A stretch of 64,000 bases of DNA, from contig NC_051071.1 of NCBI RefSeq assembly GCF_004664715.2, positions 91,333,936 through 91,397,935 of the forward strand, given 5' to 3'. The notes beneath the pieces are model-generated. The model was not told the DNA's origin. It saw only the letters and a program-made list of their open reading frames with translations, and ran no database searches. The position numbers and the translations under genes were made by a program. Origin of the DNA: Peromyscus leucopus. Its lineage: Eukaryota > Chordata > Mammalia > Rodentia > Cricetidae. Below, one piece after another: positions 55,238 through 64,000 of this stretch; the stretch's first letter is position 1; each line of letters opens with the position of its first letter.

Positions 55238-55456
55238 GATCTGGGGCTGGAGATGGAACTCAACCGGTAGAGCATTGGTTTAATACACATGGAGTCCTGG
55301 GTTTAACCCTCAGCACTGCACAAACCTGGTGTAGGGCACAAGCCTGTAATCCTACCAAGAGGCAGGCAGATAGAGAATCAGAAATCCAAAACTGTCCTTA
55401 GCTACATCAGGAGTTGGGGGCCATCCAAAAGAAAAAAGAAAAAAGAAAAAGAAAAT
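55238..55456 (+). repeat. B4 (ID-B1) SINE
   Basis: GGGGCTGGAGATGGAACTCA, GAGTCCTGGGTTTAACCCTC, then B1 half AAGCCTGTAATCCTACC and a (GAAAA)n tail. Confidence 0.82.
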
Positions 55457-56319
55457 GGAAGGGTAAATCTTGGCTTTGTATTTAAAAGTCACTGACATGG
55501 GTATGCGACTTTGCCCTGGTTTCTGGCACGTGTCCACTTCACCTCTGACCAGGTGGAGTAACTGGTTCTGTGAGTTTATACCACACTACCTTTTCTCTAA
55601 TTTGGAAGTCCATGGTGGATCTTACTCTAGGGTGCAGGTATTTTAACATCTGTAGAGATCACGGATGTTCTATTTGTTTTAGAGGAATATATATCCCAGA
55701 GGTAAGATAAATTGGTGCAGGAGATGTGACCCAAGAAAATAAATATCATATGATACGTGTTTTTTAAATGGGGTCTGCCATTTGGGTCTTTGCCTCCTTA
55801 TAATAATTTTCCCAGGAAACTAATTAAACCTGGGTGTCAACTTACTGGGCAATGTTAAATTTCACCAACAATTGAGCTGGAGTCCTAGAAGGCCATTAAA
55901 GTGAAATGAATAACCTAATCTCCTCTATGAAATCAGCCTAGGATTCTAATTCACACTTATCAAGGAAGAAAAAAAAGAGAGAGAGAGAGAGAGAGGAAGG
56001 ACTTTCACTTTGTCCAAATTAACCAATCAGTAAGTGTAATGTTAAAGCAATTATATCAGGAAATCTCTCCAAGAGATTGAATTACATCAAATTAATCCCA
56101 TGTTGGCCTCGCTCTCCAACCCAGGCATTTCCAGGGGCTGTGTGCTGCATTTGTACCACGTCTGGGTTTCGTAGCCAAAAAAGCTTCCTCATAAACATAG
56201 CAGGTGCCACACGTGTTCACAGGAGCTTACACTGTAGTGAGCAATAATAAAATAAACAATGAAGTAGGAAAACCTTGAGAAAAGAAAGAAAATTCAATGT
56301 GTGATATTACACAATATCC
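55457..56319. other. unique AT-rich sequence with short (GA)n
   Basis: (GA)n at about 55977-55996. Otherwise nothing is recognised. Confidence 0.35.
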
Positions 56320-56990
56320 ATCCCATCCTCCTTCCAAGTTCCTGACACAAAGCTCCAAAAGTCTCTGGAGCCTCTGAGGTGCTGAGTGTCTTCTCTGTCC
56401 TGTTGAGATGATTGGTGGCTGGGGTCCTTACCATGTCTCAAGAATGATCTGGTTGCCATGGAAACCACACAAGCCATTAGAGGGTTGGGACTTTCAGGCC
56501 CATCTTGCCACTGTATCTCTGGAGAGGATAAAGAGGCTAAGGGTTGAGCTGATAAACCAATGACCAATGATTTATTTAATCATTAATGCCTACATAATAA
56601 AGCTTTCATAAACAGTCCAAAGGACTGGGTTTTGGGACCTTCTGGAGAGCTGGACACATGCAGGTTCCTGGAAAGTGTAATGTCCCATGCCCTGTACTCA
56701 CACTCGCCTGTGGATCTCGCTATCTCTTGTTATATCCTCCACAATAAGCTGGTAAATTGAAGTGTTTCTCTGGGTTCTGTGGGCTCCTTTAGCAAATAAA
56801 TCAAACAGAAAAGGGGTCAATGGGGCCCAACTTTGTAGCTGACCAATCAGAAGGACAGGTCAGTCACAACCTGCACTTGGAACATGAAGCCAGAGGCAGC
56901 CTTGTGGGATGAAGCCCTCAACTTGAAGAATCTGATGTTATCTCCAGGTTGATAGATCAGAGCTGAATTGAGCTGAACATCTTCTCCTGT
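56320..56990 (+). mobile_element. ancient LTR-like repeat
   Basis: Blocks ACCAATGACCAATGATTTA, GCCTACATAATAAAGCTTTC, TAAATTGAAGTGTTTCTCTG, GTTCTGTGGGCTCCTTTAGC and TGATGTTATCTCCAGGTTGA occur in an order I associate with an old mammalian ERV LTR. Family not named. Confidence 0.45.
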
Positions 56991-57744
56991 GTCTGAATCT
57001 TATGCTGTATGCAGACTTTTACCTATCTCTCTTGTTACAATTATTTTATTGATATTCCTTAAGATAATAGATGGTCAGTGAGGTGGTAGAAGAGTACACC
57101 TTGTGGTTCATGAGCGTTACTTAGAGCACTGACTCTCTACTTCCTACTAAACAAGCTTGTTTAACCCAAGCATCAGCCCGGAGATATAGTCTTTCCTTCA
57201 ATGAAGCCTTTTTTTTCAGTCCTCTGGGTACTTATGACCAAATAATGTCATAATACGCTTTTCAAAAATGTTTCTGCTATAAATGGTTTCACCGTCCATC
57301 TGACTTTGGAACCTCATACCAAGTTCAGATGCCACCAGCTGGTTGACTAGGATCACAGTGTTGCCTTGATAATTCCGCTGGGATGGAGCCCTGAAGACGT
57401 CATCGTCTTTTTCTGGGACTCTACACCTCTCTCTTCTGCACTCTAGTCACGTGGGCAGAATGGCTTGGCCATCTTTTCCTGTGTTTCTGATTCTTGGGCC
57501 ATAATGTTTGGCTTAAGAGATTGGTATACAGCTTGATATGGAGTAACACAACCCTTGCCTGGGAATTTTCAAAGTGGAGCTGTGTGAGTGGCCGTCTGAA
57601 AGGGTAAGCCATTTGTGCCTCCCTTACAGAGTCACAGAGACAATCCGTGTGGTGCTTAAGGCCCTGGATCCAGTCTTTCTTTGGGCAAGCATCATCCTAC
57701 CTTCCTCCTGATTTATCTGCGTGCCTCAATTGAGTTGCTAGTTT
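56991..57744. other. unique intergenic sequence
   Basis: Nothing recognised. Confidence 0.35.
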
Positions 57745-57950
57745 TGAGATGGGGATATGGTTTAGTTGGTAGAATATTTGCTCAACATGCATGAAGCCTC
57801 AGGTTCAGTCCCTGCACCACATAAAACCAAGCCCAGTGGAACAAACCTTTAGCACTGAGCACTTTGAATAAAGATCAGAAGTTCAAGGTCAGCCTCTGAT
57901 ATATAGAGATTTTGAGACCAGCTTGGGCTATATGAGACCCAATGCAGAAG
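57745..57950 (+). repeat. B4 (ID-B1) SINE, old
   Basis: GAGATGGGGATATGGTTTAG, CAGGTTCAGTCCCTGCACC, then B1 half TTCAAGGTCAGCCTCTGATA and GGCTATATGAGACCC. Confidence 0.75.
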
Positions 57951-58309
57951 GAATATACAGGTGAGGTTGTGTATTAGGCAACGAAGAAATTCCAACTAAT
58001 ATTCCAGAGAAATATTTCTAATGTTGTATTTACTTAAAAGAAAGCATTTTATAATAGAAGTCATGCTGCACTGAAATGATATAAGAATAATATTGAATAT
58101 TATGAAGTACCAAATATCTGTTACCATGGCACAGTTTTCCAGACAACGAGGCCAGGATTAAGTGGTCTCTCCCTCCAGGCACAGGGCCTGACTGTCTGCT
58201 GCTGGGATCCACCTGCAGTAGAAACATGTTGACCATCACACTAAGATGGAGTGCCTACTGCTGCCCTTGTCTCTCTGGGTTCTGAGGACTGAACTCAGGT
58301 CCAGTACTG
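57951..58309. other. unique sequence
   Basis: Nothing recognised. Confidence 0.3.
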
Positions 58310-58315
58310 GGTGAC

Positions 58316-58707
58316 TGCTGTGGGATGTTCTGTATGGCAAATGTGTTGCTCTGATTGGTCAATAAATAAAATACTGATTGGCCAGTACTAGGCAGGAAGT
58401 ATAGGCAGTATCTAACAGAGAGGAGAAAAGAAAGAACAGGAAGGCAGAAGGAGACACTGCCAGCCGCCACCAGTACAAGCCGCATGTGAAGACACCGGTA
58501 AGCCACGAGCCATGTGACAAGGTATAGATTTATGGAAATGGATTAATTTAAGCTTTAAGAACAGTTAGCAAGAAGCCTGCCACAACCATACAGTTTGTAA
58601 GCAATATAAGTCTCTGTGTTTACTTGGTCGGGTCTGAGCGGCTGTGGGACTGGTGGGTGAGAGAGATTTGTCCTGACTGTGAGCAAGGCAGGAAAACTCC
58701 AGCTACA
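58316..58707 (+). mobile_element. class II solo LTR, 6-bp duplication GGTGAC
   Basis: A 392-bp LTR (TGCTGTGGGATGTTCTGTAT to ACTCCAGCTACA) between GGTGAC at 58310-58315 and 58708-58713. Confidence 0.94.
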
Positions 58708-58779
58708 GGTGACAAGTTCTTTTACCTGCTTAGTAATCTCACCCACATGAATTCTATTTTGTTTTATTGTTTGTTTTAA

Positions 58780-58943
58780 AGTGTGTGTGTGTGTGTGTGT
58801 GTACCAGTTCTAATGGAGCCAGGGACACTTGATCCCCTGGAGCTGGAATGACAGTTGGCTGTGAGCCGCTGGCCTGGATTCTGGGAATGGAACTCAGGTC
58901 CTCTGCAGGGACACCATATGCTGTTGAGTCATCTCTGCAGCCT
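58780..58943 (-). repeat. B3 SINE with (GT)n
   Basis: (GT)11 at 58782-58802, then CCCTGGAGCTGGAATGACAG, GGGAATGGAACTCAGGTCCT, TGTTGAGTCATCTCTGCAGC. Confidence 0.8.
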
Positions 58944-59878
58944 AAATTCTCTGTTCTTATGTGCTCAAATGATAGATATGCAGTCAGGTGAGTCTCTCCC
59001 ACCTTCACTTTTGATTTCCTTCTACCTTTTAGTTTACAGTTAGAATGTAGTCAAGCATGTATTCAAACTATCTGACCACTCAGTTTCCAGTTGTGCATTC
59101 CTGTCTCCTGAATGATAATTCTGAGCTCTGAATTCCTGGTTACGTACTTCCTTCAAAATTTAATTTTTAAAGAGTTATCTTTTTTCAAAGGTATGGTGTC
59201 TTATTATCTTAACAAAAAGAAAATGAAACTCTATCGCATTTTCTCATGGAGACAGCTGGAGAAAGGGCCAAGCCTGGAGAGGGCAGCATTAGCAGCTTGC
59301 TTCGTATAACTGGGCCTCTTCTCAGACATTTCTCCTGCTTAATCTCGGCTCTCACCAACGACCCTTCCTCTTTTTGATCAAGTGTTTAATTTCTTTGGAA
59401 GATTTTCTCAGATTCAGCTATTACTGAGAGGATTTACATTTTACCCTAACCCTTTAATGACTAAATCTTACATATCTAGTATTTCAAAAAGAAGTATTTC
59501 TGTTCATGTAAGTAACCAGCTCAAGGATTTGATCTTTCTTTCCTATTATTGCAAAAATGAGAATTAATTTAGAAATTTCTTTTGCTAAAGAATTATCTCA
59601 CAAAAATCAAGTAAAATCAAACATTTACAAAGAAGACCCTCAGCTCTTAGCTGTCTGTACTGATTGAGTTCAAAGCACAGATTGCTAAAAGCATATAAAT
59701 GTCGCAACCTGATTTTGGTTATTCTTTTTTTTTTTAACTTTCCTCTTTGAAAATAATGTGTTGAACCTTCAGTTCTTACAACTCTTTGAAACTTTGGAAT
59801 GTTCTAATTGAGAAGAGGGAGAAGGGGAAAGAAAAATAAAGCACTAATTTTTTGGAAAACAATGTGTGTTTATAACAA
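58944..59878. other. unique AT-rich intergenic sequence
   Basis: Nothing recognised. Confidence 0.35.
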
Positions 59879-59884
59879 GGCAAC

Positions 59885-60227
59885 TGCTGTGGATATCGCT
59901 ATATGTAAATAAATCTGATTGGCCGATAGCCAGACAGGAAGTATAGGCGGGACTAACAGAGAGGAAAATTGAGGTAGGAGGAAGGAGAAGGGAGACTGCC
60001 TGGAGCTGCTGCCAGGACAAGCAAGATGTAAGGTACCAGTAAGCCGAGCCACGTGGCAAAGTATAGATTAATAGAAAAGGGCTAAATATAAGAGTGAGAG
60101 CTAGACAATGATAGGCCTGAGCTAATGGCCAAGCAGTTTAAATAATGTAAGAGTCTGTGTCTTTATTTTATAAGTGGGTTCCGGGACTGGTGGGACTTGG
60201 GAGCTGGAGAGAAATTCTCCAGCTACA
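59885..60227 (+). mobile_element. class II solo LTR, 6-bp duplication GGCAAC
   Basis: A 343-bp LTR (TGCTGTGGATATCGCTATAT to TTCTCCAGCTACA) between GGCAAC at 59879-59884 and 60228-60233. A shortened relative of the one 1.2 kb upstream. Confidence 0.94.
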
Positions 60228-60292
60228 GGCAACAAGAAAAAAAAACTAGAAAAAACCACCAGGATAACAGAGCCAAGCGCAGGGGTGGTGGC

Positions 60293-60440
60293 CACGGGGC
60301 TGGGGGGTGGCTCAGGTTCAGAATGTGCACTGCTCTCACAGAGGACCGAATTCAGCTCCCGGCACTCACACCAGGCAGCTGGTAACATCCTATAACCCCA
60401 GATCCAGGGCATCTGAAACCTTCTTCTGCCTCCTCACGCA
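60293..60440 (+). repeat. B3 SINE
   Basis: CACGGGGCTGGGGGGTGGCTC, GAATTCAGCTCCCGGCACTC, TCCTATAACCCCAGATCCAG. Confidence 0.75.
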
Positions 60441-61259
60441 TAGTTCAATAAGACAAATATTTAAACGATTCTGGTCTTTAATATTAAAACATACAGGAAT
60501 TTTATATATTATTTATTTTTGTAGGTTTCTGCTTGTCTCAACTCTGATCGTAAACTTCCACTGGCTCCCAAATCTGAGGTTGGCTGCTCATATGGTGAAG
60601 AATTTGGCTTGACCCAAAGGGAAGGTCTGGAGTCCTTCCTTGAAGGAGGGAGGGGGCGAACTCTGTCACACTGACAGAAGGAACATTATTCAGGGGCAGG
60701 GGGTTGGCCACAGCAGAAAACCCAGCCATGTGAATCTGGGTAAAGACTTAGGGTCCTGTGGTACCACTGGAACAGGAGGCTGGCTTCAACAGCATGGTCA
60801 TCACTCTATCAGTAACCGTAAATCGAAAATGTAAAGAAGCTCCTGAAGGAACGCCGGACACTGAAGCCCAGATGAGCATCCCTGGTTGTCATATTCCATA
60901 CATGTTGACACAGACTGACGCTGGGTTAAGTCCTGACTCCATGGAGAGGGAACAGCATGAGCTGGCACCTGGAACCCTCTCACATTCTGCCGCTGGCGTC
61001 TCTTCCCTTGACAGACGTGTCTTCTTCTGGTAATTCACCTGCACCGTAAGCCTGATCGTGCTCTGTGAATTCCGAGTCTTTATGATGCACAGTAGAATCT
61101 GACAGTGGTTTCGGGAAACTAAAGCTGAAGTTGGTGAGAGGCATCTCAGGGACCGTGGCCTCGGACTCTGACCTTGGGCTGAGTGGGTGGGGCTCCTCTT
61201 CGTTGCTCCCCCCAATGCCTCCTATTACAGCGTCAATGCAGGGTGTTTGTTTTCTACTT
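60441..61259. other. unique intergenic sequence
   Basis: Nothing recognised. Confidence 0.35.
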
Positions 61260-61358
61260 AAATAATTGTGTAACTGGGTGTATGACCCAGTCCTGTGCCA
61301 GTACTCAAGAGGCTGATCACTGAGTTCAAAGGCACACACACACACACACACACACACC
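61260..61358 (+). repeat. B1-like remnant with (CA)n tail
   Basis: AGTACTCAAGAGGCTGATCA then GAGTTCAAAGGCACACACAC; (CA)14 at 61331-61358. Confidence 0.5.
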
Positions 61359-61934
61359 AAGGAATTCATTGCTGTAAGGCCTCCCCTCCACCACACTGCC
61401 TCTACTCCCCTCTGGGCCAGGCGTCTTTAAACAATGGACTGTAGTCCAGAGGAGGGAGGCATTTAATGGAGAGCATTCAAAGGGAAAATCCACTGGATCC
61501 ACTGGTAACTGGATTTGGGAGATAAAGGAGAGGGGGGAAATTAACAAAATTTTTTGATAACTTGTTGGATGTTATTGTTCCATGATAGAGATGATTTGGA
61601 AGAAAGTTAATAAGCCAATTTTAAAAATTCTACTTTATGGACATAGAGTTTATATTAAGTAAAGTGTATACATGTGGAACATAGGTCAATGTCTTTGATA
61701 AATGTATAAACTGGGTACTTGCCATCTCAATTAAGATAAAATACTTGGAGGTCTCCAGAAAGTTTCCCTGTGTCCCGTCTTTTCCTTATCATACCCCTAC
61801 AGCCATTAATTAGATGTTGATTATCTTGGAGATCAATTTTTATCTATTCTTGAACTTTATAAAAACAGCATAATACATGTACTCTTTTGTACCAGGTAGC
61901 TGAGACGAATCAGAAAACCTTATCTTTATGGGGA
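61359..61934. other. unique AT-rich intergenic sequence
   Basis: Nothing recognised. Confidence 0.35.
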
Positions 61935-62158
61935 TGTGTATATGCCTCAGCATTGTGCAGAGGCCAAAGGATGATACCTTGGGTATCACCTTCTCCATTA
62001 TTTGAGTCAGAGTCTTGTTTGCTGCTGTGTGCACCAGGCTAGCTGGCCTGCAAGCTCCTGTCTCACCACAGCAGCTTCACGTGGTTCTGGAATTGGAACT
62101 CAGGTCTTCATGCTTGCATAGAAAGCTCTTTAACTTACTGGGCCACCCCCTCAGCTCA
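61935..62158 (-). repeat. old rodent SINE (B3/B4-like), antisense
   Basis: AGAGGCCAAAGGATGATACC, ACCAGGCTAGCTGGCCTGCA, TTCTGGAATTGGAACTCAGG, TTTAACTTACTGGGCCACCC. Confidence 0.6.
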
Positions 62159-62159
62159 C

Positions 62160-62530
62160 ATCTGGTGTCTTTTGTTCAGTGTAACGTCTGTGAGATTCTT
62201 CCACGTTGCTACATGTTCTCTAGACACACAAAGCACACCGTTGTATTGATTGCTACCATTGAGTTGTGTCTTTACCCGTTGGTGAACACTTGGGCGATCT
62301 GCCATTGGGAATGAAACAGCCACAAACGTTCAAGCACTCTCTTTCACAGACAGATATCCTCCTGTTCCTTCTCGTGGGTGACACCCAGAAAGCAGAATGG
62401 CTGGCTCATAGGCTCAGCATGTTTTAACATTGCAAGAAATTGCCAAATGTTTTTTCCAAAGTGATTACCCCATTTTACATGCCCACCAGCAATGCATAAA
62501 AGACTCTGCACCTTTGCCCACTAGCATTCC
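62160..62530 (+). mobile_element. L1M-type (ancient L1) 3' UTR relic
   Basis: AACACTTGGGCGATCTGCCA, CAGAATGGCTGGCTCATAG, TTTTTTCCAAAGTGATTACC and ACATGCCCACCAGCAATGC match the well-known pan-mammalian L1M segment. Confidence 0.7.
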
Positions 62531-62534
62531 TGCC

Positions 62535-62947
62535 TGTCTTAGTCAGGGTTAGTATCGCCATGATAAAACACCACGCCCAAAGCAACTTGGAGAGGGAAGG
62601 GTTTGTTTGGCTTAAACTTCCACATCACTGCTCATCACTGAAAGAAGTCAGGGCAGAAACTCAAACAGGGCAGGAACCTGGAGGCAGGAGCTGAAGCAGA
62701 GGCCATGGAGGATGCTGCTTACTGGCCTGATCCACATGGCTTGCTCGGCCTGCTTTCTTATAGAACCCAGGACCACCAGCCCAGGGCCACCCACAATGGG
62801 CTGGGCCCCACCCCATCAATCATTAATTAAGGAAATGCCCTACAGGCTTGCCTACTGTCCAATATTATGAAGGCATTTTCTTAGTGAGGTTCTCTCCTCT
62901 CAGGTGACTCTAGCTTGTGTTGAGTTGACATAAAACTATCCAGCACA
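62535..62947 (-). mobile_element. MaLR-type LTR (family of 14177-15213)
   Basis: TGTCTTAGTCAGGGTTAGTA ... GCAGGAACCTGGAGGCAGGA ... CCCACAATGGGCTGGGCCCC ... AAACTATCCAGCACA. Inserted between two L1M-like pieces. Confidence 0.9.
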
Positions 62948-63090
62948 TAGCTTTAGAGAAGTCTAATTTGCATACAATAAAAATTCATCATTCTAATGTA
63001 CAGTTTAATGATTTTTACAAAATATAGTCATGTGACCCTCGCTGCAAATTAGATCTAGAATATCGCTGTCACTCCAGAAACTGCGGTGGC
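62948..63090 (+). mobile_element. second L1M-like relic
   Basis: TCTAATTTGCATACAATAAA, AATGTACAGTTTAATGATTT, TTACAAAATATAGTCATGTG resemble another part of an L1M 3' UTR. Confidence 0.5.
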
Positions 63091-63693
63091 CCTTTGCTGC
63101 AGTCTCTGCTCTTCTCTGCACCTGAGGAACCGGGGACGGCCTTGCCTCCCACCCGGCAAGCCCAGCTCTTCTGGGTATTCTGTGTAGACGGAGGTCTTTT
63201 GTTTCAGGCTTCCCTCACTTGCCACGAGGTTTTGAGTTTCTTGCCCCCTTTAACCTGCATGTCAACAGCTGTGGAAGACGGAAACTTTTACCTAACCAGT
63301 CAGCCTGCCGCAGCCTCACAGGGTGCTGATTGCAGGCTCCTTGTTCTGGGAGAAAGCACTGCCTTTTCAGCAGGTAGTATGCACTTCATGTTTACACAGA
63401 TTCCTCAAGTCCCGTGGGTGTGCTGATGGAGGCTGCACACACACTGGGCTAAACTGAGGGACCCCAAGCTTAGAAACTCTATTTTAATAATGATGGACAG
63501 CAACAAAATCTACTCAGTCATTGACTTGGAATAAGACGCTCTCTTTATCACACGGATAGCAAACAAACCACGGAGAAAGTGAGGAACCGGTCTTCCAGAG
63601 CCGTTGATGACACAGTGTATATGACCCCTTCCATCCCTCTCTCTTTCCTTCTTTTGCTATACAATTATTTAAGTAAAACATTGTATACATAGG
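63091..63693. other. unique sequence
   Basis: A 110-codon plus-strand frame (63094-63426) has no recognisable features; likely chance. Confidence 0.35.
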
Positions 63694-64000
63694 TGTCTTG
63701 ATCAGCGTTCTATTGCTGTGAAGAGACACTGTGACCCTGGGAACGCTTAGGAAATAAGGCATTTAATTGGGTCTGGCTTACAGTTTCAGAGGTTTTAGTT
63801 CATTATCGTCATGGTGGGTGGGAAGCATGGAGACACACAGGCAGACATGGTGCTGGAGAAGCAGCTGAGAATTCTACATCTGTATCTGCAGGAAGAAAGA
63901 CTCTGGGCTTAGCATGGGCTTTTGAAACCTCAACGCCCACCCCTAGTGACACACTTCCTCCAACAAGAGACCACCTACTCCAACAAGGCCACCCCTCCTA
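63694..64000 (-). mobile_element. MT-type MaLR LTR, cut by the window edge
   Basis: TGTCTTGATCAGCGTTCTAT ... GTCATGGTGGGTGGGAAGCA ... CACACTTCCTCCAACAAGAG ... CAAGGCCACCCCTCCTA; the last part lies beyond 64000. Confidence 0.9.

Noticed and set aside
63094..63426. 110-codon plus-strand frame
   Set aside because: No recognisable features, no promoter or splice context; lies beside ancient L1 relics.

Overview
The window is nuclear DNA from a muroid rodent, most likely a cricetid (vole, deer mouse or hamster type). It is full of B1, B2/B3, B4 and ID SINEs, MT/ORR1-type MaLR LTRs and rodent L1 3' ends. Several B1 copies carry the internal variant AAGGCGCAAAGCTAC, which I associate with cricetids rather than Mus; that last step is from memory, not from a search.

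Layout. Positions 1-8.5 kb lie downstream of a minus-strand promoter. They hold only SINEs and unique AT-rich DNA, with no LTR or L1, as expected for intron or 3' UTR. At about 8.19-9.13 kb there is one strong CpG island with E2F-, NRF-1- and YY1-like motifs. It contains the first coding exon of a minus-strand gene (8529-8626: ATG in good context, 32 codons plus 2 nt, consensus donor GTGAGC). I do not recognise the protein. It is the only convincing coding segment of an active gene in the window. From 9.3 kb to the end the DNA looks intergenic and is a dense palimpsest of retroelements.

The intergenic part holds: an RPL13 processed pseudogene (14.4-15.0 kb) inserted into a MaLR LTR with a 13-bp target duplication; the 3' part of a class II endogenous retrovirus with polypurine tract and 3' LTR (to 18.29 kb); a 0.5-kb GATA-type tetranucleotide array (21.3-21.8 kb); a 5'-truncated L1 with a 16-bp target duplication (23.6-24.5 kb); a 350-bp polypurine tract (28.7-29.0 kb); a 34-bp x 8 minisatellite (31.4-31.7 kb); and a triple nest of L1 inside an MT LTR inside an older LTR (34.8-36.4 kb). 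There are also solo LTRs of two class II groups, several with perfect 6-bp target duplications, a gamma-type LTR with a 5-bp duplication (53.98-54.59 kb) and ancient MLT1/L1M relics. None of these retroelements keeps an intact open reading frame that I can see.

No new biological system is evident. The observations most worth following are the promoter (near-consensus TISU start element, two perfect palindromes, a CArG box overlapping a strong-Kozak ORF), the LTR families that carry an embedded B1, and the exactly delimited nested insertions. Family names come from recognition of consensus segments, not a RepeatMasker run, and subfamily names should be taken as approximate.
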